Shown here: piece by piece, positions 1-7,692 of the stretch
Layout of the letters: every line of letters starts with the position of its first letter
Position numbering within the stretch: the first letter of the stretch is position 1
NCBI GenBank assembly: GCA_027579435.1
Contig: JANBPK010001428.1
Location: 1 to 11,752 of the forward strand
Length of the DNA: 11,752 nucleotides
DNA from: Candolleomyces eurysporus
Taxonomy: Eukaryota > Basidiomycota > Agaricomycetes > Agaricales > Psathyrellaceae
Direction of reading: 5' to 3'
Notes under the pieces: generated by a model
What the model was told of the DNA's origin: nothing
Database searches by the model: none
The model's input: only the letters and a program-made list of their open reading frames with translations
Position numbers and translations under genes: made by a program

Positions 1-552
1 TCACAGATGGGCTGGGGAGGTCGAGGGCTGGGTCCAAACGGTACGTTTCTTCATCACCTCTCTTTCGCACTGGCAAATAGCTATGGGAGACGCGCTCCAG
101 AAGGCCGCACGTTGATGGCGGGTGTACCTGGGATTGCTCTAGATAAACATGATTGCATTTTTCTGTTTCTTTGTCTCTCACTTGTTTCTAGTTTCGAAAG
201 CTGATGTATTTCTTCCGTTCACAGCTTTCGATACTGCTCCATCAGCGCTCGCATCCAACTACGCGAAATCGGGGAACCCGGACGTTCAGCTCGCCGCGTC
301 TCGATGGTCCGTATTCTTCCCCGTCCTTATTTTCGATGTTATAGCTTCGCTCTCATTCCTTCTCTTTGCTTTTAGCTCTTCTAGCATTCCAATACACGTC
401 GGTGTCCCTCGAAATATCGACTCAATTAGGCCCAGGGTCTGCCCCGCTGCCGTTGGATGACGCGATCAGGCCGGTGGTGAATATGGTGAATCAGGTCGTT
501 GGAGCCAAGTGGCTAGGGGATGTTGAGAGGAAGGGGAAGGTGTTTCGTTTAC
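1..552 (+). CDS. Unrecognised multi-exon gene, 3' part of a partial gene
   Basis: I do not recognise the product. Splice-like signals punctuate the stretch. There is a GTACGT donor at 41, a CTGAT branch-like site at 201-205 followed 18 nt later by an acag acceptor ending at 224, acceptor-like tttag/ctag at 371-375 and 381-384, and a GTGAGT donor at 553. The most protein-like block is the frame from about 384 to 552. It reads FQYTSVSLEIST near its start and DDAIRPVVNMVNQVVGAKWL further on, and ends right at the GTGAGT donor. A second block, 225-306, reads PSALASNYAKSGNPDVQLAA in one frame, but that frame does not join the 384-552 block in phase through the donor at 307. The exon structure is therefore unresolved, and exons past 553 were not found. 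The gene probably begins left of the window. No domain was identified. Confidence 0.3.
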
Positions 553-986
553 GTGAGTGCTTTTTGGTCTCTTTTTTCGCTCTCCTTTTCGCCTTTTGTT
601 ATGAGTTAGGTTCTGGGCGGAACCTAGGGATGGTTACTGGTCGTCGGTTGCGTAGGGTAAAGACTAAGTCGTCTTCGTAGTGGATGATAGAAATGATTTG
701 TCCTCGAAATAAGGTAATCAATCCGTCACGACAAATGATTAATACACGTCGCGGAGACGACAGGATAAGAGATATCCCCCGGTCAGAGTAACTAGATGGA
801 TGTCCTGGCCAATGGTGTTGACTAAAGTGTTGAGCCTGGTTTCGAGTAATAGAGCGCGAGAAGCGTCGAGGAACGCAGAGTGAGCAAAGAGTCGTTGGTG
901 TCGGCGGCGGGTTACCCGACGCTTGATGGTTACGGAGATTCGAAATAGTTGTGGCCGATGAGTAGAACGTTTGTGAATGGTGAGTA
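553..986. other. No convincing gene; possible tail of the left-hand gene
   Basis: The first part (553-600) is pyrimidine-rich after a GTGAGT donor, as expected of an intron. An 84-codon open frame lies on the minus strand at 739-993, but it has no recognisable domain and an ordinary Arg-rich composition, so I do not call it a gene. A short plus-strand frame from about 1001 to 1101 reads LVTWLDGWILENKLKNYG and could be a last exon, but it has no supported splice partner. Confidence 0.3.
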
Positions 987-1228
987 CTAGCATAAGCTAG
1001 CTGGTTACTTGGCTCGATGGGTGGATTCTTGAGAACAAGCTCAAGAACTACGGTACATCGAGTAAAAGTTATATAGTACAGGGCTACACAGCCCGTAAAT
1101 AATAGTCCGAGTCATCATAAGTAAGTAGCTGTGCGAGTTCTGAGCGCAGCTACTATGAAACACTACATTCCGTACATATTCCGAGTTAAATATACTAAGT
1201 AGCTGTGCGATATCATTGCGCAGCTACT
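987..1228. repeat. Row of five short hairpins
   Basis: Five inverted repeats follow one another. CTAGC/GCTAG lies at 987-1000 with loop ATAA. CTTGAG/CTCAAG lies at 1028-1045. TAC-A-GGGCT/AGCCCGTA lies at 1077-1097, giving 8 bp with one bulged A and loop ACAC. Two 31-nt hairpins with 11-bp stems lie at 1124-1154 and 1198-1228. The surroundings are AT-rich and have no open frame. Hairpins with 5-6 bp stems arise often by chance, so only the last two are individually strong. The row could be transcribed as a structured RNA, or be the remains of a small palindromic element. Neither can be shown here. Confidence 0.55.
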
Positions 1229-1235
1229 ATGAAAC
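1107..1235. repeat. Two tandem copies, 74-bp period, each with an 11-bp hairpin
   Basis: CCGAGT recurs at 1107 and 1181, and the 31-nt hairpin recurs at 1124 and 1198, so both have a 74-bp period. Each hairpin is AGTAGCTGTGC, then a 9-nt loop, then GCGCAGCTACT. The stem pairs fully if one T-G (U-G) wobble is allowed. The 22 stem bases and the following ATGAAAC are identical between copies. The loops (GAGTTCTGA and GATATCATT) differ at 5 of 9 positions. A third CCGAGTCAT occurs at 1331 without a hairpin. Confidence 0.85.
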
Positions 1236-2596
1236 GTTAAGTCCATCAAATAATAGTAAAAATGAATCAAAAGAAGAAAAACGAGTCAGGGTACTATATA
1301 GATTCACAGCTATTACTAGTATCCTATTGTCCGAGTCATAGTTCGTAACACCTTTTTGGATCCCTACTTTCCTTCTCTTTTCTCACGTCTCGAGTATTCG
1401 CTCGTATTGTCGTCCCAACGTATCACCTTTTCACTAAGACCACATATTCCTCCCCCTCTTTCGAATAGGCATACCTCGTTGAACTCACGGACAGCCAAAA
1501 TACTTCTGCGCAATGGTCTCGTGAACCCTTCTTGGGATCTAAAGCTCCAAGCGGCAATTTAACAGAGTAATTTCCAATCTCCCATCCTACCTGGAGAGAT
1601 CGGAGCTGGCGTCGCACTCGTATAATGCGAGGCTCACGTTCCCTACTCTTGCGCCCAGAGCATCTGCGTTCATCTGAACACGACTCCATTTGTGAGTAAC
1701 TTCAATCGACTGCCGGTTCCCCTTTCACTCCCGTCTTTGCTCTCTCTTCACCTTTCATTCGATTTTCAGGGAAGGTGGCTCTCAGTTGCGGAATAGACGA
1801 CCGTAATTTCAATCGACTCTCAGTCCCCTTCCACTCCCGTTCGGTCTCGTTGATAGTGGACCAAGCTGGTCAGTGATGTTCGGTAAGGTTGCCACATCCG
1901 TACCAAATCGTTGGAGTGTCGTCGGAAGGAGAGATACGAGCGAACGAGAATCCACACGTGTATTCAGTTTCCTCTTTGCAATAGTAGGACAGTCAATATG
2001 ATCTTGAGATTTGAATTCTCAGCTCTCAGTCTCGATTCTTCGTGTGAATGAATTTACTAGAAATAGAGAAGTGGACATTTGGAACGGACCCTGCTATTTC
2101 AACAGCCTTGGTGCGTCCCTGTTGATTACATCGTCAACCAGCACTGTGCCAGGGATATCACGTAGCGACGTCCACTAAGGAGCGCAACTATTCCTTCTTG
2201 TTGGTGAATATGAGTGGAGACGATTGACGTCTCCTATGATTGGAAATGTCATTGAGGGCTGGAAAAGGGATAGAACAATTGCTAGATTGATATGGCGCGG
2301 TGGACGTCTCAGCATATTTGGGAATTTCATCTCCTCAGGAGTATATTTAATGACATTTGGAAAAGGAACTAGACTGTCAGATCGCACACGGAGGTGCCCA
2401 CGGGAACCTCGAGAACCTGATCGTCCGACATCACCAGGTATGCTTCCCACATTCAATGCCCGTTTTTTCATTTTGAGTGAGATTAATCAAGTTGCTAGTC
2501 TAGAGAGGCTAAATACCCAAGCGTCTTTGTATGTCACCGGCATTAACATCAAGCATCCTTAGCTGAAACACATCGTGATCCTTCACGGGTCTTCCG
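1236..2596. other. No recognisable gene
   Basis: Open frames on both strands (plus 1356-1562, minus 1423-1689, minus 2175-2471, plus 2224-2562) overlap one another. They carry no domain that I recognise and have no clear splice sites. Content includes pyrimidine-rich tracts around 1370-1460 and 1720-1770, a short perfect hairpin GGAGACG/CGTCTCC at 2216-2234, and the direct repeat listed separately. The plus frame at 2236-2562 is the longest with an ATG (about 108 codons) and cannot be excluded as an exon. Confidence 0.35.
1699..1847. repeat. Degenerate direct repeat, about 40 bp, period 107
   Basis: TTCAATCGACT at 1701-1711 recurs at 1808-1818. Both are followed at matching distance by a diverged C/T-rich stretch containing a CCCCTT...CACTCCCGT core. 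The similarity covers roughly 1699-1740 and 1806-1847. It looks like an old local tandem duplication. Confidence 0.6.
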
Positions 2597-2645
2597 TCTC
2601 ATCTCTACCGTTTCACTTCAAATGAATCGGAAAGTAGAGATGAGA
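2597..2645. repeat. Strong hairpin, 12-bp perfect stem plus 4 bp
   Basis: TCTCATCTCTAC at 2597-2608 is the exact reverse complement of 2634-2645. After a 2-nt bulge (CG, 2609-2610) the stem continues with TTTC (2611-2614) pairing GAAA (2630-2633), leaving a 15-nt loop. No poly-T tract follows on either strand, so it is not an obvious terminator. It lies between two unassigned open frames. Confidence 0.7.
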
Positions 2646-2884
2646 GGCCATTCATTCACTTTCTGAATTAGCGAACACGGATTTTTCCTGTTCGAATCGA
2701 TCCAACTCGGCTGTATACGGTATTCGTTGCAGAAAACGAATGAATCTCCAAACGTTGAAATAAGGATACTGGTAGCCGGCATTTTTGAATTGATTTTAGT
2801 TCACTCAATTTGGGACCTTGACGGTTTCGCGAGCTCGAGGAAACGTTCAGTCGGACTACCTTGCTCAGCTCACTCTCTCACTTT
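2646..2884. other. Intergenic, nothing recognised
   Basis: A plus-strand open frame (2727-3011) covers part of it, but it overlaps the better-looking minus-strand frame and shows no domain. No splice sites, RNA gene or element end was identified. Confidence 0.3.
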
Positions 2885-3593
2885 CTATCCACAGACTCTC
2901 AGTACGGACGTCAGCCCTCGATTGTCGTTGATGTCATTATATTGTTTATGGAACTCGAATACATCACAACCAAAGAGAATAGACATGGTTGGGTCGTCGA
3001 GAGGTAGGTAGAACGAGCTGGCCACCCATCCAAAACTGTCGGGTTGAAGGGCTAATGAAGTAACGAAAAACCGACCTCCAAACTTCTCTGATCCATGCCG
3101 TTTCTCAAACTTCAACCACCCACCCGGCACATCCCCTAAATCAATAGCCACTTTCACCTCCCTAATTAATGATCCAGAGCCTCCTCGATCGGGTAACTGG
3201 ATATAGGATAAGGGAGGCGTAAGAAGATCTTTGAGTGCGTTGACAGGAGGAAATCTGCGTGTAAGCCTTGATCGAGTCCAGATACTCCTCCTCCAATGGA
3301 ATCTGGAGGTAGGGCCGTCTTGCAGGGCAAAGGGAAACATAAACTTTGCTTGTGCAGTCCACTCCGCCTACAGACTCATACACTCTCCGCCCAGTGTAGG
3401 ATCTTCGAAGACGGGCGATTTCATACGAATCTGCGCGAACGAAAGGATCTGAGTCAGAGAGTACAGCGGAATAGGGATGTGCGTGATTACGGGAGCGGGC
3501 GAACGACCGAGCACTAAGCGGTGGTGGGGAAGAAAATGCGAGGGAGAATGGGCACGGTGAAGTGATCGAGAACGGCGAGACTACTAAAACACA
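2885..3593 (-). CDS. Hypothetical gene region, two overlapping open frames
   Basis: The minus strand holds two long open frames. One runs from 3593 to 3162 (144 codons, bounded upstream by a TAG at 3594-3596). It has no ATG, only internal GTG codons, and includes the protein-like run PYLQIPLEEEYLDSIKAY. The other runs from an ATG at 3340 to 2885 (151 codons) and includes SGSLIREVKVAIDLGDVPGG and FFVTSLALQPDSFGW. Each looks best where the other looks poor: the first upstream of about 3250, the second downstream of it. This suggests either one gene with an intron or frameshift near 3230-3300, or a decayed gene. I found no convincing donor/acceptor pair there; candidate introns of 31-38 nt are too short. 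No domain was recognised, so function is unknown. Confidence 0.3.
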
Positions 3594-4818
3594 CTACCTA
3601 ACACCTACACCAACTCTAAGTCGAGCCGTGCGAGATAAGTGGTATGTATAGACCTTTGTAGTCGTGCCGCACCAAATCGGGGGTGCGAGTATGGGGGGTA
3701 GTGTAGAGTATTAAGAATTTACAGATTCTCTCTCTTGTGCACACTAATTCCAAGTAATCGAGGGGTACTCGATAATCACACAGTTAACCCTAAGGTTACT
3801 TCTTTATAGCTTTGATCTTTCCTTTAACTTAGTATCACGCCGCGCGAGATAAAAGTCACAAATCCAGTCAATTGCAAACGCAAAGTNAAACACAAATAAA
3901 ACAGCAGTAATTCTCTGGGGAAAAACTATGGACTAAGAGAGTCCAATATATATACTATCTGGAGCCGTGCGATCACCGGAACATGGTAAATAGGTGTACA
4001 CGAGATTTATAAACAAATAAAAGAGTCCAGGCCCCAGCTAGAGAGAGAGATAAAGAGATAAAAAAAGGGGTATTGGATATGCCAAGGTGCCGTGACTATT
4101 AATAGATTCTTGTTGCCTTTTCTAGTATGCCGAGCGGGATGCCAAAGTTGATTGAGGGTGGTCGGTCTACGGTTATTCCAACCGCCGCCTTGGTGTACCT
4201 TTGCTTGAGCCGCGTGAGAAGGAGTCGGACCTTCGTCAATTGAATGGATTTATCTTGGCAAGTCCCTTGTGACCACCCTCTGGGTTATCTCTTTCTGTGA
4301 ACAACTTTCCTTTCAGAGTACTTTNCGAGCTCCTTTCTCGTGCCGCGCCAGCCATCATGCCATCTGATGTGCTGAAACCTCGCCGCGCATCTCTTTATGT
4401 GCTTAGGGACTCGCCCCACTGCTCTAGCACTGAATATACTTGATTAGTGTGAGGCCGCACAAGAGGGTAGGTACCTTTAGTGCCTAGGAAACCACCTCTA
4501 TTGCTTTAGTAGTGAAATTGAGCCTTTCAGCTGCAGGGTAGGCCATTTGATCTGAAGCGGTGCCAACCAGCTGGCTTACTAAACCCTAATCTCGGGTATA
4601 TGGCAGGCGTGCCTCTAAGTCAGCAGTCCTCGAGTAGACTCCAACTCTCGTGAACCCAAGAGTAACGCACTCTTTTGTTATCCTTTGTGCCACGCAAGTT
4701 ATCTCAAGACTGGAAGGGTTTTGTAGTGTAGGGATTAAATAGACACGACCGTTAATTGAATTGTGAACCATATCCAATAAAATGGGTATTTATTCACAAA
4801 AAAGCGAACACAGTCGTA
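3594..4818. other. AT-rich, no convincing gene; scattered GCCGYGCGA-like motifs
   Basis: No open frame here has a recognisable product; a 63-codon minus-strand frame at 4586-4777 is unassigned. It contains a (TA) run at about 3948-3957 and a purine-rich GA tract at 4040-4067. A GCCG(C/T)G-type motif recurs around 3625, 3839, 3964, 4089, 4209, 4341 and 4454. Two bases are unresolved (N at 3887 and 4325). It could be old transposon debris, but I found no LTR pair, primer-binding site or coding remnant. Confidence 0.4.
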
Positions 4819-5166
4819 TCAGCGGCACAGATCAGCAACAGTAGCTTTCTGTTGTTCCTTCTGTTTTCTCCGCTTTGTTCTCCAAACATGATGGTTCCAC
4901 TTCTTCTTCCCATAGCTATCGAGTATGTATTTGTGAGTTAACTCCGTATCTTCCCCTCTATCAGAGGAATTCCACAAGGAGTCAGATCCCGTGGGGGTAG
5001 ATCTTGCTGAAGAAGTGTCAATGTCATCAACTTCGCCTTTGGGTATAGGAGGGAGAGGTACATTCTCTGGAAGTGGTGGTGCAGAGCTCGGGCCGGGATT
5101 CCCTTTTTGTTTCTGCTTAGCACTGTGGTTTTTTATGTGTTTGTTCAATAAGCACATCTTAAGCAA
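4819..5166 (-). CDS. Uncharacterised low-complexity ORF
   Basis: This is a 115-codon frame. The middle is Pro/Ser-rich (about residues 23-60, with PPLPENVPLPPIP), followed by an acidic Asp/Ser stretch. The C-terminus is strongly basic (KKKWNHHVWRTKRRKQKEQQ). The first 15 codons lie in the left arm of the 80-nt inverted repeat, so the ATG is probably not an ancestral gene start. It sits on the same strand as the copia integrase fragment and downstream of it, where reverse transcriptase would be expected, but it has no reverse transcriptase motifs. It may be host sequence, an unrelated element fragment, or non-coding. Confidence 0.2.
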   Translation of the reverse strand: MLKMCLLNKHIKNHSAKQKQKGNPGPSSAPPLPENVPLPPIPKGEVDDIDTSSARSTPTGSDSLWNSSDRGEDTELTHKYILDSYGKKKWNHHVWRTKRRKQKEQQKATVADLCR

Positions 5167-5392
5167 ATCAGGTGCAAGGAATGCATTTGTTTACAGTTTG
5201 TGTTTAATGTGCCTACATTGGACATATATTGAGCAAAGTTTTAGTGGTGGCAGAAGGGGGCCAGACACATGCAATGCAAATTTGAATTTGCCTAGCTTGA
5301 ACATTTGTATGGCAGATTGTAGACAAAGTCAACCCTTGCATTTGGTTTGCTTAAAATGTGCTCCTCAAACAAACACATCAAAAACCGCAGTG
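5121..5392. repeat. Foldback: 80-nt inverted-repeat arms around a 112-nt loop
   Basis: The left arm is 5121-5200 and the right arm 5313-5392, aligned without a gap. By hand count 63 of 80 positions match, and about 12 of the 17 mismatches are transitions, which G-U pairing in RNA would partly tolerate. Translated outward, both arms give a related peptide: MCLFNKHILSK on the plus strand from the left arm and MCLFEEHILSK on the minus strand from the right arm. So one ancestral segment was duplicated in inverted orientation. The loop contains a near-palindrome, GCAAATT-TG-AATTTGC, near 5277-5290. It lies just past the end of the copia fragment. Confidence 0.85.
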
Positions 5393-5521
5393 TAGGCTTT
5401 GGAGCCGATTTTGGCTTTTCTCCAATGGCCTTGGACCACGATTTCTCTCCTGATACCTCACGCAAAATCTGCGTGGGTGCTTTCAATTCACCATAGACAT
5501 TTCCTGGTCAACTTGGAGGTT

Positions 5522-6820
5522 TTACCTGGCAGCCAGAGCATCTAGGCTCCCCCTGAGTCTTTCCTCGGGTATCTCGGCAGGCCGTTCAGGCGGATCATCA
5601 GCAGGCTCCGTCCCGTCGGAGGGAGGCGACTGATCTCTTTGATGATGGGGATGAGAGAAACCATTCTTCTGTTTTGGAACGAATGATTCTTCCTCAGAGA
5701 ATACTGATGGCTTGTCATCGATGTTGTGTGATTCCTTAGTTTTGACCGAAGTATATTTTGGCAACTTGAAATCTTTTGACTTGGGAAAGGCTTGTTCATC
5801 AAACATAGCCTTGGTTCCTATTTGCACCGTGTTATCTGCAATGCGCATAAAAAATCAACCTTTAACCCCTTTTCAATTACCTAAATAGATCATGGGTCTA
5901 GCCTTTGGACTTAATTTGTTCCGTTGGCTTTCGGGACTAACCCTTACCCATGCTAGGCAACCAAAAACTCATAAATGTGACACATCAGGGGCTTCTTTGT
6001 AAAGAAGTTCATACAGAGTTCTGAATTCTAGTCTCCGTATTGGAGTTCGATTATAGACATGTACCGCATGTTCCACTGAGAATTCCCACCAGGATTGTGG
6101 AATACTTGCATAATATTGCATGGCTTCCACTTTATCCATTATTGTCCTGTTTAATCGTTCAGCTCTCCCATTTTGTTGTGGGGTCCTTGACACAGAGGCC
6201 AGCTCCTTGATTCCTAGCTCTTTCAGCAGGTTATCAAAGGCGCGAGACTTGTATTCTCCACCAAAATCAGTCATCAGACCTTTGATTTCAGAGTTGAATT
6301 GTGTCTTGACCATGGCAACAAAGTGCCGGAATGACTTAATTGTGTCATCCTTGGTCTTTAACAATGTAATCCAACAATAGAAGTAGTTGTCAAGGAAGCT
6401 GATAAAGTATTTAAACTTATGATACGATTTGATCGGGAATTCCTTAAGATCCAAATGAATCTTTTCAAAGAGGTGCTTGGCCCAAGTAGAACTCAGAGGA
6501 AAGGATGCTGACATCATCTTTCCTTCTGCACATCCAGAACAAAGTCCCAGTTCGTTGGGAATCTTTAGATCTTTTGGGAAATTCTTTGTGAACTTAGAAG
6601 CTTTCCTGAGAACGTCCACTGAGGGGTGTCCCAGTTGCTGATGCCAAGTTTCATACTTAGCAGAATACACAACGGTATGGGCATTAAAATGATCTACCAG
6701 ATCAGCATTGATCAGTATAGTCCTATAAACAGTCCGCCCATGAGAATATGGCCTAGCCTCCAGGCTTAACTGGTTATTTTCATTGAAGAGGATGATTTCT
6801 GATTGATCACCCATCATCAT
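5522..6820 (-). pseudogene. Copia integrase pseudogene with three in-frame TGA codons
   Basis: In the family, integrase inserts the reverse-transcribed element into host DNA. From the ATG at 6820, the pre-integrase zinc-binding motif is present as H60-x4-H65 and C94-x2-C97. The catalytic triad is D124 (HLDL), D185 (MTDFGGEY) and E221 (QQNGRAER), with 35 residues between the last two (DD35E). The downstream copia consensus block is recognisable as VFGCLAWVRVSP. The frame stays open apart from TGA codons at 5969-5971, 5873-5875 and 5855-5857, and there is no frameshift over about 430 codons. It ends at a TAA at 5519-5521 in a Pro/Glu-rich linker. The upstream sequence is host F-box, not protease. 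It cannot yield full-length protein from this copy. There is no intron, and codon use is AT-leaning compared with the genes to the right. Confidence 0.88.
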
Positions 6821-6830
6821 ATGACTGTTC
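5522..6830 (-). mobile_element. Ty1/copia retrotransposon fragment (integrase region only)
   Basis: Recognisable element sequence runs from the pre-integrase region (about 6820-6640), through integrase, to the linker that normally precedes reverse transcriptase (5848-5522, acidic and Pro-rich). No RNase H, reverse transcriptase, protease active site or gag is present. I could not find LTRs on either side. At the right edge (about 6815-6835) it meets F-box coding sequence. The left edge is unclear and may extend towards 5400. This looks like an internally derived piece rather than a complete insertion, or one later cut down by deletions. Confidence 0.85.
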
Positions 6831-7554
6831 TGAAGGAACCATCCGCAGCGATGGGGATAAAAGAAGGGGGAGCGAATGCCACGAGAAAGAGGGAGACATT
6901 GTCAAAATTCGGATGGTGTCTAGGCCTGGAAGGAGGGGAGTCGCTTCCAGTGCCTGTGCCAAAACGACGTAGACGCTGGAATCAATGGTCGTCGACTCGT
7001 CCATGCTTCGAGTTCGATCGGAAATCTCGAGCGTTCGAACTCGCCTGGCATATCGTTCGAACTTGGTCCTTCCTGTGAGTGCAACGGCCGAATGAGAGAC
7101 CTAATTTGAGTCGGGACGAGTTCAACCTTTAGACAATGCACGACTTTGAAGATTGACATACCAAAGCGCCACTAATTTTTGCTACCGAAGGCAACAGATT
7201 TATTAGTGGAACAAGTGACCCTATGCATCTCCACAGACAGTCCAGAGCGGGATCACGCATCGCTCGACAGCTGAGGGAGATCTTCAAAAGGTGGCTCCGC
7301 GCTTCCACTACACTCTGTCGCGAATCCTCATCGAACGGGAGGATTTGACTAAAGATTGCATACAGAACGTCTTCGTTCGCGAGTAGCAGCCGCGTGGGCG
7401 ATGGAATAGAGTGTGAAGGTGGTGTTGGAGGTGAGGGTGAAGGTGGTAGTGAAGATGACGGTGGAGGTGGTGGTGGAGGCCATATAATTAGATTCCCCTC
7501 GCTTTCGCTCTGCGACGAGCCTAGGGACTGAGGCGAGGGGTTGAGTGACGACAT
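6807..7554 (-). pseudogene. F-box protein gene, truncated by the copia fragment
   Basis: F-box proteins are substrate adaptors of SCF ubiquitin ligases: the F-box binds Skp1 and a C-terminal repeat region binds the target. Exon 1 (7554-7162) gives 131 codons. It starts MSSLNPSPQS, then a poly-Pro/Ser stretch (about residues 26-54), then an F-box-like domain at about 56-109 (LLANEDVLYAIFSQI, LSCRAMRDPALDCLWR). The GTATGT donor at 7161 joins in phase to an attag acceptor ending at 7101. Exon 2 (7100-6807) contains the run typical of basidiomycete F-box/LRR proteins, KFERYARRVRTLEI, then LLPGLDTIRIL and LLLSPSLRMV. Four or so codons later the sequence becomes copia, and the frame stops at TGA 6807-6809. 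About 228 codons remain, whereas such proteins usually run to several hundred residues and carry leucine-rich repeats. I did not find the missing C-terminal part elsewhere in the window. Confidence 0.8.
7101..7161 (-). other. Intron of the F-box gene, 61 nt
   Basis: The donor is GTATGT and the acceptor ATTAG, with a pyrimidine-poor end. Exon 1 ends in phase 0 (131 whole codons), and only this acceptor, not the stronger-looking CACAG 28 nt downstream, keeps the family-typical RxKFERYARRVRTL frame. Confidence 0.65.
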
Positions 7555-7684
7555 GAGTGGGAACTACAGTATTGTTTAACTGGCAGTGGAGTCGGGAGCG
7601 ATGTTTCACTTGGGGAGCGTCAAACCGCTTGCTNAAGAGGTTTTGGGTCCCGGAAGCTGGGGGATGTCGACGAACTCAACCATG

Positions 7685-7692
7685 TATATATA
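7685..7692 (-). promoter_or_regulatory. Possible TATA box of the F-box gene
   Basis: TATATATA lies about 130 bp upstream of the F-box ATG at 7554. The assignment rests on position and sequence only. Confidence 0.3.

Noticed and set aside
1107..1254. CRISPR-like array from the two repeated hairpins
   Set aside because: Only two copies, eukaryotic context, and the repeat is the hairpin plus a diverged spacer with no cas genes.
2690..2698. GTTCGAATC, resembling a tRNA T-loop
   Set aside because: The flanking bases do not form a T-stem, and no acceptor or anticodon stem could be placed around it.
3784..3793. TAACCCTAAG and a second AAACCCTAA at 4581, resembling telomere repeat
   Set aside because: Single isolated units, not arrays.
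4069..4780. Inverted match TATTGGATATG (about 4071) and CATATCCAATA (about 4769)
   Set aside because: An 11-bp match 700 bp apart is expected by chance several times in a window of this length.
3600..4818. LTR of the copia element
   Set aside because: No TG...CA-bounded direct repeat pair, primer-binding site or polypurine tract could be matched to the other side of the integrase fragment.
6120..6380. 86-codon plus-strand frame
   Set aside because: Antisense of the copia integrase catalytic region.
7073..7078. CACAG as the acceptor of the F-box intron
   Set aside because: It gives a frame without the family RRVRTL block. The ATTAG acceptor at 7101 keeps the phase and the motif.
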